Shown: positions 1 to 12,966 of the stretch, in pieces
How the letters are laid out: each line of letters opens with the position of its first letter
Position numbering within the stretch: position 1 is the first letter of the stretch
Assembly: GCF_949628265.1 (NCBI RefSeq)
Contig: NC_088788.1
Span: forward strand, 24,352,335 to 24,416,334
Direction: 5' to 3'
Source of the DNA: Cloeon dipterum
Lineage: Eukaryota > Arthropoda > Insecta > Ephemeroptera > Baetidae
DNA: 64,000 nt
Made by a program: the position numbers and the translations under genes
Notes under the pieces: generated by a model
The model's database searches: none
What the model was told of the DNA's origin: nothing
Seen by the model: only the letters and a program-made list of their open reading frames with translations

Positions 1-2607
1 CATTCTGAAGCCTTCTGAACTCCCGGATAAATGTATACAACTAACAAAATGTTAAATTGAAATAGAAATTAGCTCTATTTGACGGTATAAACGTATTTGC
101 TGCAAAATAGTTAAAATTAATATCCCATCTGATGTGTGTCCAAGTTTGTCTCTTTTGATTTGCAAACGTTTCAACGACTTGATTGCTTGTGCATTGTGCC
201 TTTTTCACTTTTTTATTGCCATTAAAAGTTTATATATGTATAATACAGAGAAATAAACTAATTAATAAAACATTTGTCTTTCATACCAAAAATACCGACT
301 AAATATCGCAGTTTTACTAGTTATTTTCCAAGGAGGTAATTCCATCTATAAATAAAATCATAGCGGAAAAGAAAGTAAAAAAACTTATTTTTCTTAAAGA
401 AAACAACTAGGAAAACTCTTTAGAGTGGGAAAAAAGCTGTTAACTATTTTGACCTTGAACGCATTCCTTGGCATTACGAGTCACACAAAACCAAAACATG
501 AATGTTATTTAAAAAAAAAGATTGAACTTAGAATTGATACATATAAAGGCTTCGAATTTATCAACAGAGAATCTTAGGAATCCATTCTGTGAGAGACAAT
601 GCTTTTGGAGTGGGTGTCGTTTGCCTCCTGATATCTCACCGCATTCGCATGTGCTCTATACGTGTCTGCCTCGCGTAACAAATGGGCAAATACGCCTGAA
701 GAGGAGAGCAGCGAGACCGCACACGCAGTTATGGCAACAGTGAGAGTGTGTGTGTGTAGCTTTTTTAACCCTCCTTGTGCGGTTCGCAAGAGGGCAAGTG
801 TGTACGTGCTGAGCATTCCACCCTGGAAACAAAGTCACGCGCACTTTGCCACTTAACTCCTTTTGCTCGCAACGAAATATGAAAGTGCTATTGCCGACGC
901 AATTATGCTGCGTATATGCAAATATCGGAAGGAGCGTTTTCATTTAGTCCCGGTGTTTCAGTTTAGCCGCCGGTTACTTCACAGCGGCATGCCACGTGCC
1001 AAATTAGCAAAGTGGCTAATTGAAACGCTAACAAGCTCGCCGACCGCGAATTTTTATCCTTCTCGAGAGTCCGTTTTGTGCTTTGCGTTTTTACCGTGAG
1101 GCCTTTTCGGGGTCACCCGCTGAGAAAACATTTGCTATTTCTGGTGACTTGGCCTGTTTTCGTTGCATCAGTCCTCTCATTCAAGCCCCCAACACACAGT
1201 GAAGGCTCCAACGAAAGCACAGCATGCAAGGTTTAATTATACACATTTCTAGTCTGAGATTTCAACCGTCGGGCGGGTAATTCATCAATTATTCTCCTTG
1301 CGCGCTAGAACATGTCGCTTTAATTATCTCATCTAATTGATAGAGCGCGCTAGTTTGAAACTGGATATGTTATTCTCCACGGGTTTGTTGTGCTGCACGA
1401 GAAAATTGATTCTCACAGGGACGTCTTTCGAATCAGAGTGCACGGCCTGAAATTTCCTTGCCTCGTCTTGTAGGCGTACAAAACGGAGCACCAAGTCCCA
1501 GAGAGGATAAATGGAGTGGAAGATTTATCAGAATTTTCTATACGAATTGCACGTGGGTGTGTAGAGAATTTCTATAGACAGAAATTTCCAGGAAAGGATT
1601 TAACCCTGCACCATCATTGCTTTTTGCATTAACAATAAATTGGTATTATCAAATAATACCATCATTTGATCTTCTAATAATTTGATGCTACTTACCATTC
1701 TCAGTTTCCAAAGCAATATCAAAATATCTTCAACGCATTATCGCATATTGGATGCAATATAAAGAAACCATGTTATAATTTTGTTCCTCTAGAGTGTGGT
1801 TCAATATTTTCATTTTAAATCCCAACTACCTTTTAGTCTCATTAAAATTGTAATTTAACTTAGTTCTTTCCTTAGAAAAGATTTCCTGTGAAATGAGGTA
1901 CGCTTTTTGAATAATTTAAAATTCTAGTTTGAGAGGAAAATTGGCTGCTTCAGGAATCGAGGTCTCAATTTGTCGACTGTGACTCTAGCACACAATGGAT
2001 AAAGGTTTCGTCGACGCGAGAAAGCGGTTTGCTCCGGGAATGCGTCTGAATAAATTAGGTGTGCCATTCAACATTTAAGATCAAACATCGTCGACTGGTT
2101 CGGCAGCGAAAAGGCGTCTCTTTACCTCGACGTCTTGCTTCAATACCGCCAACACACAAACGCACTCTTCGCGATTTATTATGAATTGCAGCAACGCCGC
2201 TTTTCAGTCTCGCGCTGCTCCTGCTTTCGTGGATTAACCAACCGCCTGCAAAAGCAAGGAAGCATGTGAGGCATGAAAAATTCGCTGAGTTTTGTGCGTA
2301 GGGGGAATAATGCATTGTGGCTGCCGGAGGCAAATTCATTATTTTTGTTTACCATCGAAGGAAATGTTTTCCTTTGCTAGATTTTGTTTTTGTCAAAAAA
2401 TCCTAAAGCTGCGAAGGGAAATAAAATCGAGAGAAATTTGCAATGTTTGAAAATACTCTCTGACACTCTTTTCCATTCGGTGATCTTTTTTAGCGGGAAA
2501 ATAAGTTGAAACATAATACATTTTTCAAGCAATCATTATAGTTTCTCTTCAACTTTGAAAATTAAACTAACAAATGGCACTCAACTCTGCTAATTTAATT
2601 TTCACAA
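1..2607. other. Intergenic, no gene recognised
   Basis: AT-rich DNA with only short, mutually overlapping open frames on both strands and no recognisable protein domain, splice pattern or RNA gene. A short TG-rich stretch lies near 745-760. The block could be intergenic or an intron of a gene outside the window; nothing in it decides between these. Confidence 0.5.
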
Positions 2608-2623
2608 AATTACCTGCATATTG
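2608..2623. repeat. Target-site duplication, left copy
   Basis: The 16-bp string AATTACCTGCATATTG at 2608-2623 is repeated exactly at 3650-3665. The two copies flank the truncated retrotransposon at 2624-3649, as expected from target-primed reverse transcription. Confidence 0.85.
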
Positions 2624-3649
2624 AATGAAATATTTATTAAACACCAAAAGGTGTACAACAGACATAATATACAGAGTAATTAAATCACATATCAATGCTC
2701 GTTTTTGCTTTGGCGGCTTGGCACAACGTCAGAGTGTTCTTAACACATTCAAAAAAATGGTAAAAGTTAATTTGTTTAATATCACAGAATTTGCACTCGC
2801 AGTCCTCACTCGCGCAGGAGTGATAGGTCAATTTATTACAGATCAAATAGTGAAAACCGTGACAAGCGTGTCTCGTGAACATATGTCTGTTAATAAACAT
2901 GGCTCCCTTCCAATTTTGGTTGACCATGGCGGGGGTGACGAAAAACCCCGGGTTGATTTCGGAGGCCTTAAAATACTGGTTAGCCATGAACTTTTTAAAT
3001 GAATCAGTCTCCGGCAGTGAAAATCTCGTTTGCAATTCTTTTACAAGGAAATCAGTGTCTGCTAATTTATATGTCAGCCTGGATTTCATTAATTTTGATA
3101 CGGAAAGAGCTCTTTTTAGAAATCTTGATTTGGAGGATTCTAATTTATTAAAGTCTTTGAGATTTAAAAATGGCCAAATCGCCTCTATTCCGTAACTTGC
3201 GATTGGAGCTATTGCAAGATTGAAAAGTTTCAAAGCAGTGCTGACTGATGATCTGGGGAGAGAGTTTAGTTTGGAGGTGGCTAGAATTGAAGCTCTCACT
3301 TTTTTCTCAATATGTTTAGAAAAAGAAATTCCGGAAGACTGAAACGTTACTCCTAAGTAGGTAAATTCGGTGACGAAATCGACGACCTCATTTCTCACTA
3401 CTAATTTGTCAGTTTGCTTCAGCCTCCCTCTTCCCTTGTTTCTAAACTTGAGTATGCTGCATTTTGAAAAATTTAATTTGAGCTCTTTTTCCGCTAAATA
3501 GTCAATTAAGCTGGCCATGAAATTTTTTAACTCCTCCAAGCAGTTTGAGAGCAGGACCAGATCATCGGCAAACATAATTAATTTGACATTTGGGAAGGTC
3601 TGTAAAAGTGCAATAATATCAGAAATAGCGTAAATGAAAAGAAATTTTC
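2624..3649 (-). mobile_element. 5'-truncated non-LTR (LINE-type) retrotransposon
   Basis: This is a retrotransposon remnant of about 1.03 kb on the minus strand, bounded by perfect 16-bp target-site duplications (2608-2623 and 3650-3665). It starts abruptly inside the reverse transcriptase domain, the usual 5' truncation of LINE insertions. Its 3' end lies at the low-coordinate side and reads ...TGTTTAATAAATATTTCATT. A second, shorter copy of the same family lies at 24535-24762 and shares the end of the protein and the 3' tail. The clear duplications and the uninterrupted frame suggest a fairly recent insertion. The clade (R1, Jockey, CR1 or other) cannot be assigned from this fragment. Confidence 0.9.
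2685..3647 (-). pseudogene. Reverse transcriptase fragment of a non-LTR retrotransposon
   Basis: The frame is open from 3647 down to a stop at 2685 (about 320 codons) and lacks its own start. It carries the catalytic FADD motif followed by LVLLS, preceded by a hydrophobic stretch (KFLFIYAISDIIALL) that matches the RT palm just upstream of the catalytic aspartates. Downstream is the RT-associated region (TYLGVTF, then ASYGIEAIWPF, near 'thumb' motifs of LINE RTs). The C-terminus has a Cys-Cys-Cys-His-Cys cluster (CECKFC then FYHFFEC), a zinc-knuckle-like end seen in several LINE ORF2 proteins. The fingers, most of the palm and any endonuclease are missing, so it cannot be functional. No frameshift or internal stop was found in the part that remains. 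Confidence 0.88.
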
Positions 3650-3665
3650 AATTACCTGCATATTG
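3650..3665. repeat. Target-site duplication, right copy
   Basis: Second copy of AATTACCTGCATATTG, at the truncated 5' side of the minus-strand retrotransposon. It is identical to 2608-2623 over 16 bp. Confidence 0.85.
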
Positions 3666-6600
3666 CGAGTGAATTTATTTCCTTTTTCTTTTCCTCTTCA
3701 AATTATGGTTATCAGTGAACTCTAATTCAAATCATGCGACTCTTCAAGAATGGTTCCAGTTAGAAACGTGATTAAAAAAGTTATATTTCAGAGTGGCACT
3801 TTACTTTACGCAACAGGATAATAAGTTTGAACACAAGATTTGCTGTAGCACGTGGATCGGCACGCGAATTTGTTGGAGATAAAAATATCTACCCGTGGGG
3901 CGTGTGGAGCAGGCAATGGGAAATGAGATCTCCCATCTTGCGTGTGTACCATCTTTTCCTATAGTAAAGCTGCTCCATTTTATGATGGCCATAAAGTGAG
4001 TACTGAAACCAACTGCCTATACGCGCTCTTTATACCAATAAAAAATATACGACACCAATGTTCTCTTATTTTTGTGCATTTAAGAGCACTGGCTGGACGG
4101 AAAAGGCACAGAGAGCATGGCCTTGTGGGATTTCCTGCCCCACTCAATGTGACAAAACGATAATCCCGCAGAGCTAGCTAAATTTACAATCCGCTAGTGG
4201 GGATAGTGATTGAGATATCATCTAACTCGGTTGGACACGTAGAACCCACCATAATTTGCAGCAAAAGTGAATCAAAGTGAGATTTTTTCTTTTTTAAGAT
4301 GCTTTGCATTTTTTACATTGTGGGAAGATATTACAGTGGTAAAAATAAACTATATATGTATTTATAAACGCCCCCTTTCCCGGAATTCATACTACTTGTA
4401 GTATACCCACCTATTACAATTATATAGCAAGAACTTAATTTTAGTAAAATCAAGCGTCAGTTTAAAATTTAAACACCAAAAATTTATGTCCAATTATTGC
4501 CGTCAAAATTTACCTCGAACTGCTAAACATGTCACCATTTGCAGTTCTTATTCATTTCCGGTGTTCACGAAGACCAAAAGTAAAATTTTGAATGTTAATT
4601 TCATTTTGAAAAATCATTATTATTTGAAAGGATATATTCGTGGTGTAGATTTACCACACAGTTAACTAAAAAAACTTAATTATGAATCACTTTTGTAAAA
4701 TTCATCAGGCATTTATTTTTTTACAATTAGAAGGGGATTGTTTGCAGTACACAATGAATCTAGATTGAACCAGCCTTTCATATCAACTGCAGAGTTAATT
4801 AGTAACATTAGTATGACAGAATTGATCTGAAATGCTTAAGCACATTCTGCTGAAGATAAGCATTGGACGCACGTTAATGTAAACAAATAGTATTAAGCTG
4901 GGATCTCTAACTACAACCTATTACACGTGACATTTTGTGACGGAGGCAGTGAACTCTGAAACTGCTGACATGTAACACGCCTCTGGCACAGGGATCGAGA
5001 TCAAACTGGGTTGATGGGCACACGCGTGCAATCGTCAGGTGAGTTTGTCGTCGCTAAAACACCCCTGGCTTTTATGTCCGCGTGGATCGTCGCAGAGGAA
5101 ACCCGAATGTGTGGTGCACTCGCATCCTCCGAAACCGGCAGATGAGCGAGTGTTTGCGTGGATGTGGCTCGCACACAAATACGCACGTAGTAATGTTGTG
5201 TAGGGCTGGAAATAATGCTTGCTTCGGTGATAATATTTGAGGGTGGGTTTGCCGGTTCCTGCTCAGGCGCGTGCATTTGATATATTAGCTGTTGGGCCTT
5301 TGTAGTCAAACGCAGTCGAATAATCAAGTGCCTGTGGCTGAATACCGTACTGGTAAACGAGCACCGCTTGCTCTCCGTGCTTGATTAATAAATTCTCGGT
5401 CGCTTGCACGCCCGCGCGTTTCAGTGTGTATCGCGTCGAGCCATGCACAAACACTGCCGCTTGCGGATGCGTGTGCGGTTGTAAATTTGTGTCGTTTAGC
5501 GCTGCTGCATCGCAACATAATTGTGTTCGGAGAGAACAATATCCCTATCCCGTGAATTTGGACGTTAGTTAAATTAATTTGCAAAATTTCATCAGCGAAT
5601 TTATAAGCCTTTTCATTATTAACACAGGCAATGAAATTTTGCACACAAACGTTTTTCGTATAAATTTCAATTAAATTTTATCCCCTAGAAAAGAGAGTAA
5701 AATCAAGAAAAATATTGCCAGCAAAATAGAATACTGTGAAGGGTGGTGGTTCGGTGCACGAGACTAGAGACGAGAACAAGAGTGTGAGTGTGTATGCAGA
5801 AAACGTGATCAATAAAGCTCTGTGCAAACCATAAAAGCGTTCATAAAACGTACTATTTTTCTTTTCCTAAGGTTAAAGTGCCAATGAAACTTTTCGGCTT
5901 TTGTGTGCAGTGGGAATTTCACGAGTGAGAAAGCGTGTATGTGTGTAAAGCTTTTTAATGCGTCCTTTCGCTCGTTTACAATTCGACAGTGTGCAGAAAG
6001 CCAGGCAGCTCCGTGTGCGCGTGCGAAGCTCCTCCGCGATTGATTGGCAAGACGGCAAGCAACATAAACTTTTACGAATTTTCCTTTTCTACCTTAAAAT
6101 GAATTAAATTTCTCTCCAGGCTTATGACAAATGAAGCACTTGGAACTGGAAACTCGTCCGAATTAAAGAGACTTTACTTTGAGAAATGCTGCTAATATTA
6201 AATTTCCAGCTGCGTTTTTAGTAGACACTAATGCCGGTTTAATTAACGCTAATAACGATTCAAGGAGTGGCTCAGTCCATGCCAGATCGAGGGGTGATAT
6301 CGCTGTTTTATTTTTCAGCCACCTCGCTTGCATGTGTTCGTATTTTCTATGGAGTGGGACTTGGCATTAATTTATGTTTCATTTTAAACTGTATAATTGA
6401 TTTTAGGGCAAAATATGTTTGGATTCTATTTGATTTAAGTAAGGAAATCTTTCCTAAAAATTTCAAAACAAAACAGTCCATTCGTAATGTAAATCATGTT
6501 GTTTTTTCCAGTATTTTTTGATTAATTAAACTGATATAATTCAACAAGGTGAGTTCCATTTCACTTATTCACATTAAATAGGCTCTCCGACGTTGAATAA

Positions 6601-7292
6601 TTGAAATCGGCTCCGAGACTTATCAATTGCTTACGAGAAAACAGCTGCAGTTAAACTAATAAATTTGACAATGTGCTTGAATTGCTTTAAAAATTATAGT
6701 AAAGCCCTTATAACAGGGTTATCCTAAGTAATAAGCAGACCACGCGCAGGAAAATATGCAGGAGTTTTGGTCAACATCGTGTCGACGCAACCGCCAGGGA
6801 CGGCAGTCGGCCAGCCGCGCTGACCAAAATGGGCGGCGAGAGTAAGGAAGGGCCTTTCCCGAGGACCAAAGGTCAGAACCACATCACAGGCCTAATTATC
6901 AGCTAACGAAATCATTTGGGTATCTGCCGGCGGAGAAGCTCCATTGAGAGGCCATTAACTGTGATACCCAAGAGGGTGAACGAGAGCGAGAGCAGAAGAG
7001 CCCGGATTTGGTGCGCTAATCTACGCACACGCAGAGAAACTAAGCGGGCGAAATAAATCTGACAAAGGATGAGCACACGGCTGCCGGATTTGCTGCTGCA
7101 GCCAGCCAGCATGCCTCTCTTCCGTGGGCGAGTGTGCGACGGCTTGATTGATAATTTTGGCAGGCATGATGGGTGATCGGGCGTCAGCATAAAACGGTGC
7201 CACCAACAAAGAGCATCTCTCGCGGATTCCGTGACATCAGCAGCATCAGCATCGCAATTTCGCTGTGATGAGAGAGGGAAGCAGTGGCAGCT

Positions 7293-7297
<5 letters not shown>

Positions 7298-7325
<28 letters not shown>
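7298..7325. repeat. (AG)14 microsatellite
   Basis: Uninterrupted AG dinucleotide run of 28 bp in a GC-richer patch. Confidence 0.9.
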
Positions 7326-7328
<3 letters not shown>

Positions 7329-9049
7329 TGCTGACGATCCAAGTGACGCACACTCGCGCCCGCCTTGAATTCCTTTATTTTCCTAACCTTTTCTGGTGCG
7401 GGCTGCCGCGAACACCGCGACGCCTGCTCGATTGCATTTTCAGTAATTTATTGCTATTCTTGGGATGATCGATGCACGAAAGCACCATTTTGTTGTTCCC
7501 TCTGTATCCACTTTATCATTCAAAAATGCTTGTGCTGTTTGACGTGTTTCTAGGCTTTATTTTGATACTCAACTGTACAATTCAAAATAATTGGTTTCAA
7601 TTCGTTTTATTTTTGTCACCTAAACAAGATCGATGTGTTTTATAACAATAAAAAAACATTTTTGAGAGCTGAAAAGTTTAACTCATAATATTTATTTAAA
7701 AAAAATATGTAAATCAATTTTCAAAAAATCTTTGCCTATCCTTCTTCAAATTCCGACCATCAAATATTCACTCATAATATTTTCTGGGTGTACCAACGAA
7801 AAGCGAGATATTGATATTATTGATTGCTGCCCTTTGTTTGTAATTTTATAGTGTGTGTGGCACGCCTTTGGCGTTCAATATACCCATTATCATTGATTGC
7901 TGTGAAATTGTAAACCATATTAGCAAGTTTTTGCTCCTATTGAGTGCTTTTGACGTCATTTTAAAGTCTGTTTTCATTTATTTGAAATCGACCTAGCCCT
8001 CCTAGCAGAAAAATTGTATATTTGCACTATCATTTAACAAATGTACCCAGGAATATATTGATTTGATAATATTAAAATTTTAGTTTAAATCTATGTTTGT
8101 TTAGTATATATAGGTAATCTCATCTATTTCGCTGACGTTAGCAATCTTCAAATGACATAATTCATTTCTTCAATTTTTAAATGCCTTATGTATTACGCAT
8201 ATTTTTGTAATTCAACAAGTGCTTTGGTGCAGTTATTAAATAATTAAAACCTCCCCAAAAGTTAATGCTACACATTAAGTTCAAATTGAAAGGTTTGTAG
8301 AAGGTAATAGCTGCACAATCTGAGAACTAGTCTCCGTCGAAAAAAAATCATTCTGACTATTGCGCACCTCTTCCTGGAAGCACTTCCACCGAGCCAGCTA
8401 GATGGTTATAACTAAAAAAAGAGAATTTGCCGCCGCGAAAACATGCCAGGGTGGCTCAATCTCATTTGCACTCTGGTCGACCGCTCCAGCCGCTCTTCGA
8501 GTGGGTTGCCTGGAGAGAGAAAGAGAGAAGAATGGGCCGACGCATGTATTTCATTTTGCAGACTGGCTGGATACCCATCCGAGAAGAAAACGAGTGGATT
8601 TGGATGCTTTTGCGCGGCCCTTCTTGCGAGTTTTTCATGCAAAGAAGGCTTGCGTAATGACGGTCGGTCGGGGGCAGCCTCGTTTCGCCAGGGCCCGGCC
8701 ATTAGGGTTATAGAATTTTTTAAAAATAAAAAAGAGTGCGGTGGTAGGTAGGGAGGGTGGCGTGCTGCATTATTATTGGCATGATTTATCGGCCCCCGTG
8801 GAGGAGGCTGCAGCCTCTTCTACCTGCCTGCAAACGGATGGCCGTGCTCCCTGGTGAGAGGAAAAGGGTGTGCGCACCGAGGTGGATTTGCTACACATTT
8901 GCATCTGCAGCATGCATTTTGCATTATAATACGCCCGCCGGCGCCGCTCGCCGGCACATTCGCGCCGCACTAAAAATTTAATACTATTTCGCGAGTGCAC
9001 GCCGCCGCTGCCGACGCGCGAGTTTTGCAATTTAAATCTCACGCGTAGT

Positions 9050-9053
<4 letters not shown>

Positions 9054-9101
<48 letters not shown>
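9054..9101. repeat. (AG)24 microsatellite
   Basis: Uninterrupted AG run of 48 bp. Apparent open frames here encode only Ser-Leu or Arg-Glu repeats and are not genes. Confidence 0.9.
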
Positions 9102-9103
<2 letters not shown>

Positions 9104-10789
9104 GTTTTGCCCCTGGAAATATGCAAAATCTGGCAGTCGTGAGTGTGTATTCAGCGGCTATACTGCACTCTGCAAAATGGTATTCATGCGCGCGAGTTGG
9201 CTGCTGTGTGCTCACTCTTTATGAAAGCAATAAATAGGTACGAGAGCTCACTCCCCGGCGGCACACACGCTTTTTATTAATATGAAACGCTCTGCAGCTG
9301 CTTTGTTTATTTTCGAGTGCATGCCGTCGCTTGATAATATTACGTACTGTTCCGCTTTGTGATGAATGAAAAACAAATAATGCATTGTACAAGCGCGAGA
9401 GGGATTTGCGCTTCTTGTTCCCAGACAGCAATTATAGTTTTTTCGACTTTCATACTCATTCCATTTTACGTCTTTTACACAGTGCAAAAGAGATGTTCAC
9501 TAGATATAAAGAGGTGTAATTAGTACTCAGAGGAAAATTAAAATGTTGAATTTCTTACTATTTATTTGTTGTGTAAACATCTAAATACTGGAAATACGTT
9601 GTTCACCTGGGGTCCTCTACAATTTTTACAAAGCACCAAAATGGCGCAAAATACAAGAGTTAGAAACAACCAATTTTGGGGGTTTGCAAGTTGTCTCAAT
9701 GTCAACTAAAAATTTGACAAATTAAGTCCTAACTATAAGTAAGGTGGAAGTGTGTAAATTTCCATTCGTAATTCAAACAAACCGTTGTTTTGTAATATTT
9801 GAAGTATGTATTAAAATTGACATTGCGTTAATTCAATTTTTGTTTGTGCTTCTCAATTTAACTCTAAGTGCAAATCTTTTCTAGTTTGGAAAATAATACT
9901 ATTTTATTTTCAGTGTGAAAAGTTTTGAAGACTTCATGCGTGTATCGTTCAAAACATTATTCACAGCTCATTAACCGGAGTGTTTAGTTTCCACGCTTTT
10001 TCAACCAATTTACATAATGCGAACCGTGCGATCAATCTTTGTCTCTTTTCTTTCATTCCCTTTTCTTAGAAAGCCACCCTTCTTTGAATGCGCTCTTCTC
10101 TGCGTAAGTGAATGTAATCACTCGGATTACATGGAAGAGAAAAAGCCGTTGTTGCAGCATTTATTATCAGAGAAAATCGAACTTTTGTGCGAACCAAGCA
10201 CTTTTGTCTTTTTACTTTACAGAGACGATTTTCCTGGGTGAAGCTTGACTTTAGAGCAATTGATTATCCATCACAACGACGGAGGGCAAGTGGATCTAAA
10301 AAGTTAAAGTCATCTCGTAAGTTGTTACCGAACACTCCATCCCTGTGGTGGAGTGTAATTAAGACAGAATTGAACGTTTTATCTTCAACATGAAATGAAA
10401 TGTGCACGTCAGTTAAATAAGTTTCACGACAACTGTCTTAAGTTTCTTGGAATAGTCAACGTGATTTATTTAATTGAATTTCTAGAAGTTGATGAACAAG
10501 CAATAATCAATGCGCATTGTTCATAAATTCTAAATACATTCCGTTGACATATTGGTTTTACCACGTTCTGATGTCTGAGGATTCACCTGATCATACCCTA
10601 AATAAAAATATTATCTTTCTTCATTCACAGGAATATCTCCAAACCATGCGCATTATTTCCAGAAATGAACAATATTAGCAATCGGAATTTCTCTGGAAAA
10701 TCCTTATGCTATTATCAGAGACAACTTAAAAAGATCTAAATGCTGTGTTGTTATGCTACAGATAGAGGCCATTGCGATTTAAATTTTTC

Positions 10790-11097
10790 GTTTCCGCGCC
10801 CACTTAAACCGCAAAAAATTAACCAACCCAAACCGCAACCATCAGGTTAAGAACGGAGAATATACATATACACAAACCAACCCGCCCAATATGTTCAAAT
10901 AGCCGCATGCACCAAACTACGGTTTAACCACAGCCTGTGGTTTTGTGGTTTAACCACGGTTTTTAGATAAACCACGGTAATTAGATAAGTCGTGTTTTTT
11001 GTTTGGTAAGAACGCACACCCGCTTTGTGTTTTGGGGTTGCCTGCGATTTGTGGTTTAAACATGGTATGCGAGTGTTTTAACCGTGGTTTTTCTGTG
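10790..11097. repeat. Motif-dense imperfect palindromic block (TAAACC / GGTTTA)
   Basis: The left part is rich in TAAACCGC, AACCAACCC and AAACCGCAACC strings. The right part is rich in GTGGTTT, GGGGTTG and GTGGTTTAAAC. At its centre is the near-palindrome GTGGTTTAACCAC. The C/A-rich side is therefore roughly the inverse complement of the G/T-rich side, like a degraded fold-back element. No target-site duplication was found and no family is assigned. Confidence 0.45.
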
Positions 11098-12948
11098 GAG
11101 GCCGGAGGAATGTTAAAACTTGCAGGAAATTACTTATACATAAAAGCTGCTATAGCGAAATAATTACAAGAGCGTTTTTTCTCATTACTTTTATTAAAAC
11201 TTGAGCTAAAATTGCGAATCTTGGTACATAGACTATAGCTTTACAGCTCTTCGTCTATTTGATTGGACAAATATATATGAGCTGTTCAATTGATCTAATG
11301 AAGGTTCAATGTTCGTTTTAGCTCCTTCTGTTGACAGTGAAAATATAAGAATAACTAGTCTAATAAAAATTTATTTTAATTATTAAATCCAAAGACACAA
11401 ATGAAATTTAAGATTGATAAATAGATATTTTCGAGTAAAAAGTTATATAAAAATATTAATCTGATCATCTGACAATCTGCCCTGGATACGCGGTTTTGTG
11501 GTTTAGAGGGAAAAAGTGCAATCATTAGTCCCAAAATATTTTTTCCAACACGCGCTGTACATACGCCATAATGTTCTTTCAAATGTTGAAATTCTGAAAG
11601 CAAACTGCACTCTTCAGCAGGTTGCAAGAGCAATTGCGCTGTTTGGCTCAGAATAAGTGCTTGATCCCACGGGCAGGAAGAAAGAGAAAAGAGAAGGATA
11701 TAAAGTACTAAAAAGTTTTTGCTCCGCAAAGCATCCATTAAGCACAAAGTGAGCCATGCCACACTTGAATAAGCCAAGTGATTATGGTTCATTTGGCCTG
11801 ATTTACGATCCGATGTAATTTATACGAGAGCAAGTTGAAATCTGGCACTTACCTTCGTGCTTTCCGCTAGCACGGCTCTCTCACCTGCTGCTACAACTTA
11901 GTTAGTTGGCTCTTTCTTTCTCGCCTGGCTGCTGCGCCACCCGCCGAACGCCTGATAAAAACGTACACACACGCGCGCTGCGTAGGCCAAGAAAGTTTAA
12001 TAAAAAGGGGAAAGAGCTGGCTGCTACCAGAGTCAAAGGTGTATATATTTTCAAGTAACAGAACACAATAATGGGTCCCACATGAGCTGTAAGACCTGGC
12101 TCGTGACGGATTGCCAGTGTTGGCGTCCCTCACTCTTTTCTTTGAATATTTTATATGTGTCTCTATTATTTTGTATGTCATAAACATGCAAGTAGTAGAG
12201 AATGAATGAAATTAACATTAAAATACTTTAATAAATCGATTTATAGCCAAAATCGTTATTAAAGAACTTCGAAATAATTGTGCACAAGAGCTACGAGATG
12301 ACGAAAATTTGATAAATAATTCTTCACTCGAGAAATTTGACTGTTTTGAAAACACAACGAGTACATGTCTGGTTATCCCTTCCAAAAATCATATCCTTTT
12401 TTTTATTTTCAATTCTTACTGTTGCTTTCCTTTGTCCTACGCTAAGTAACGTTTTTTAATGGTAATTTGAATTTGCGAATTTTGAACATTGGTAAATGAC
12501 CAAAATTGCGACCGAAAGAGAACTGATTTTTATTTTACTTTTATTCCCTTGATGAAATTGTTTGCTGTATTGGTCGGTGCGGTGTATTGTATAAATGGAA
12601 AAGTAAAAAAACGGTTCTGTGTCTGTCACGATTTTATCGTCACTTTGCCATGTTCAAAATTCTCAAATTCAAATTACCCTTAAACAACGTTACATATTTA
12701 AGCGTAGCAATACTGTGCAGCTGAGAAAAAAGAAACTGACATTTTACGAATTAAATAATTATGGAGATAAAGATACCCATATTTCCTTAGCTAAAAAAAT
12801 CTGGATTTAAATCCTATTCCAGCAATGCTGTCTGCCCTGGGTGGATATCAGCAGTCTTTGGACACTTTAATTTAATCTCGCAAAAGAGCTCGGAGACAAA
12901 ATGTGTGTGGCCGCAATGCGACAAGAGATGCTTTTACCTTTGGCTTGC

Positions 12949-12966
12949 TGTGTGTGTGTGTGTGTG
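12949..12966. repeat. (TG)9 microsatellite
   Basis: Short pure TG dinucleotide run. Confidence 0.8.

Noticed and set aside
11376..11792. 138-codon minus-strand ORF with Leu-rich stretches
   Set aside because: Weak hydrophobic stretches typical of AT-rich noncoding frames; no motif or partner exon found.
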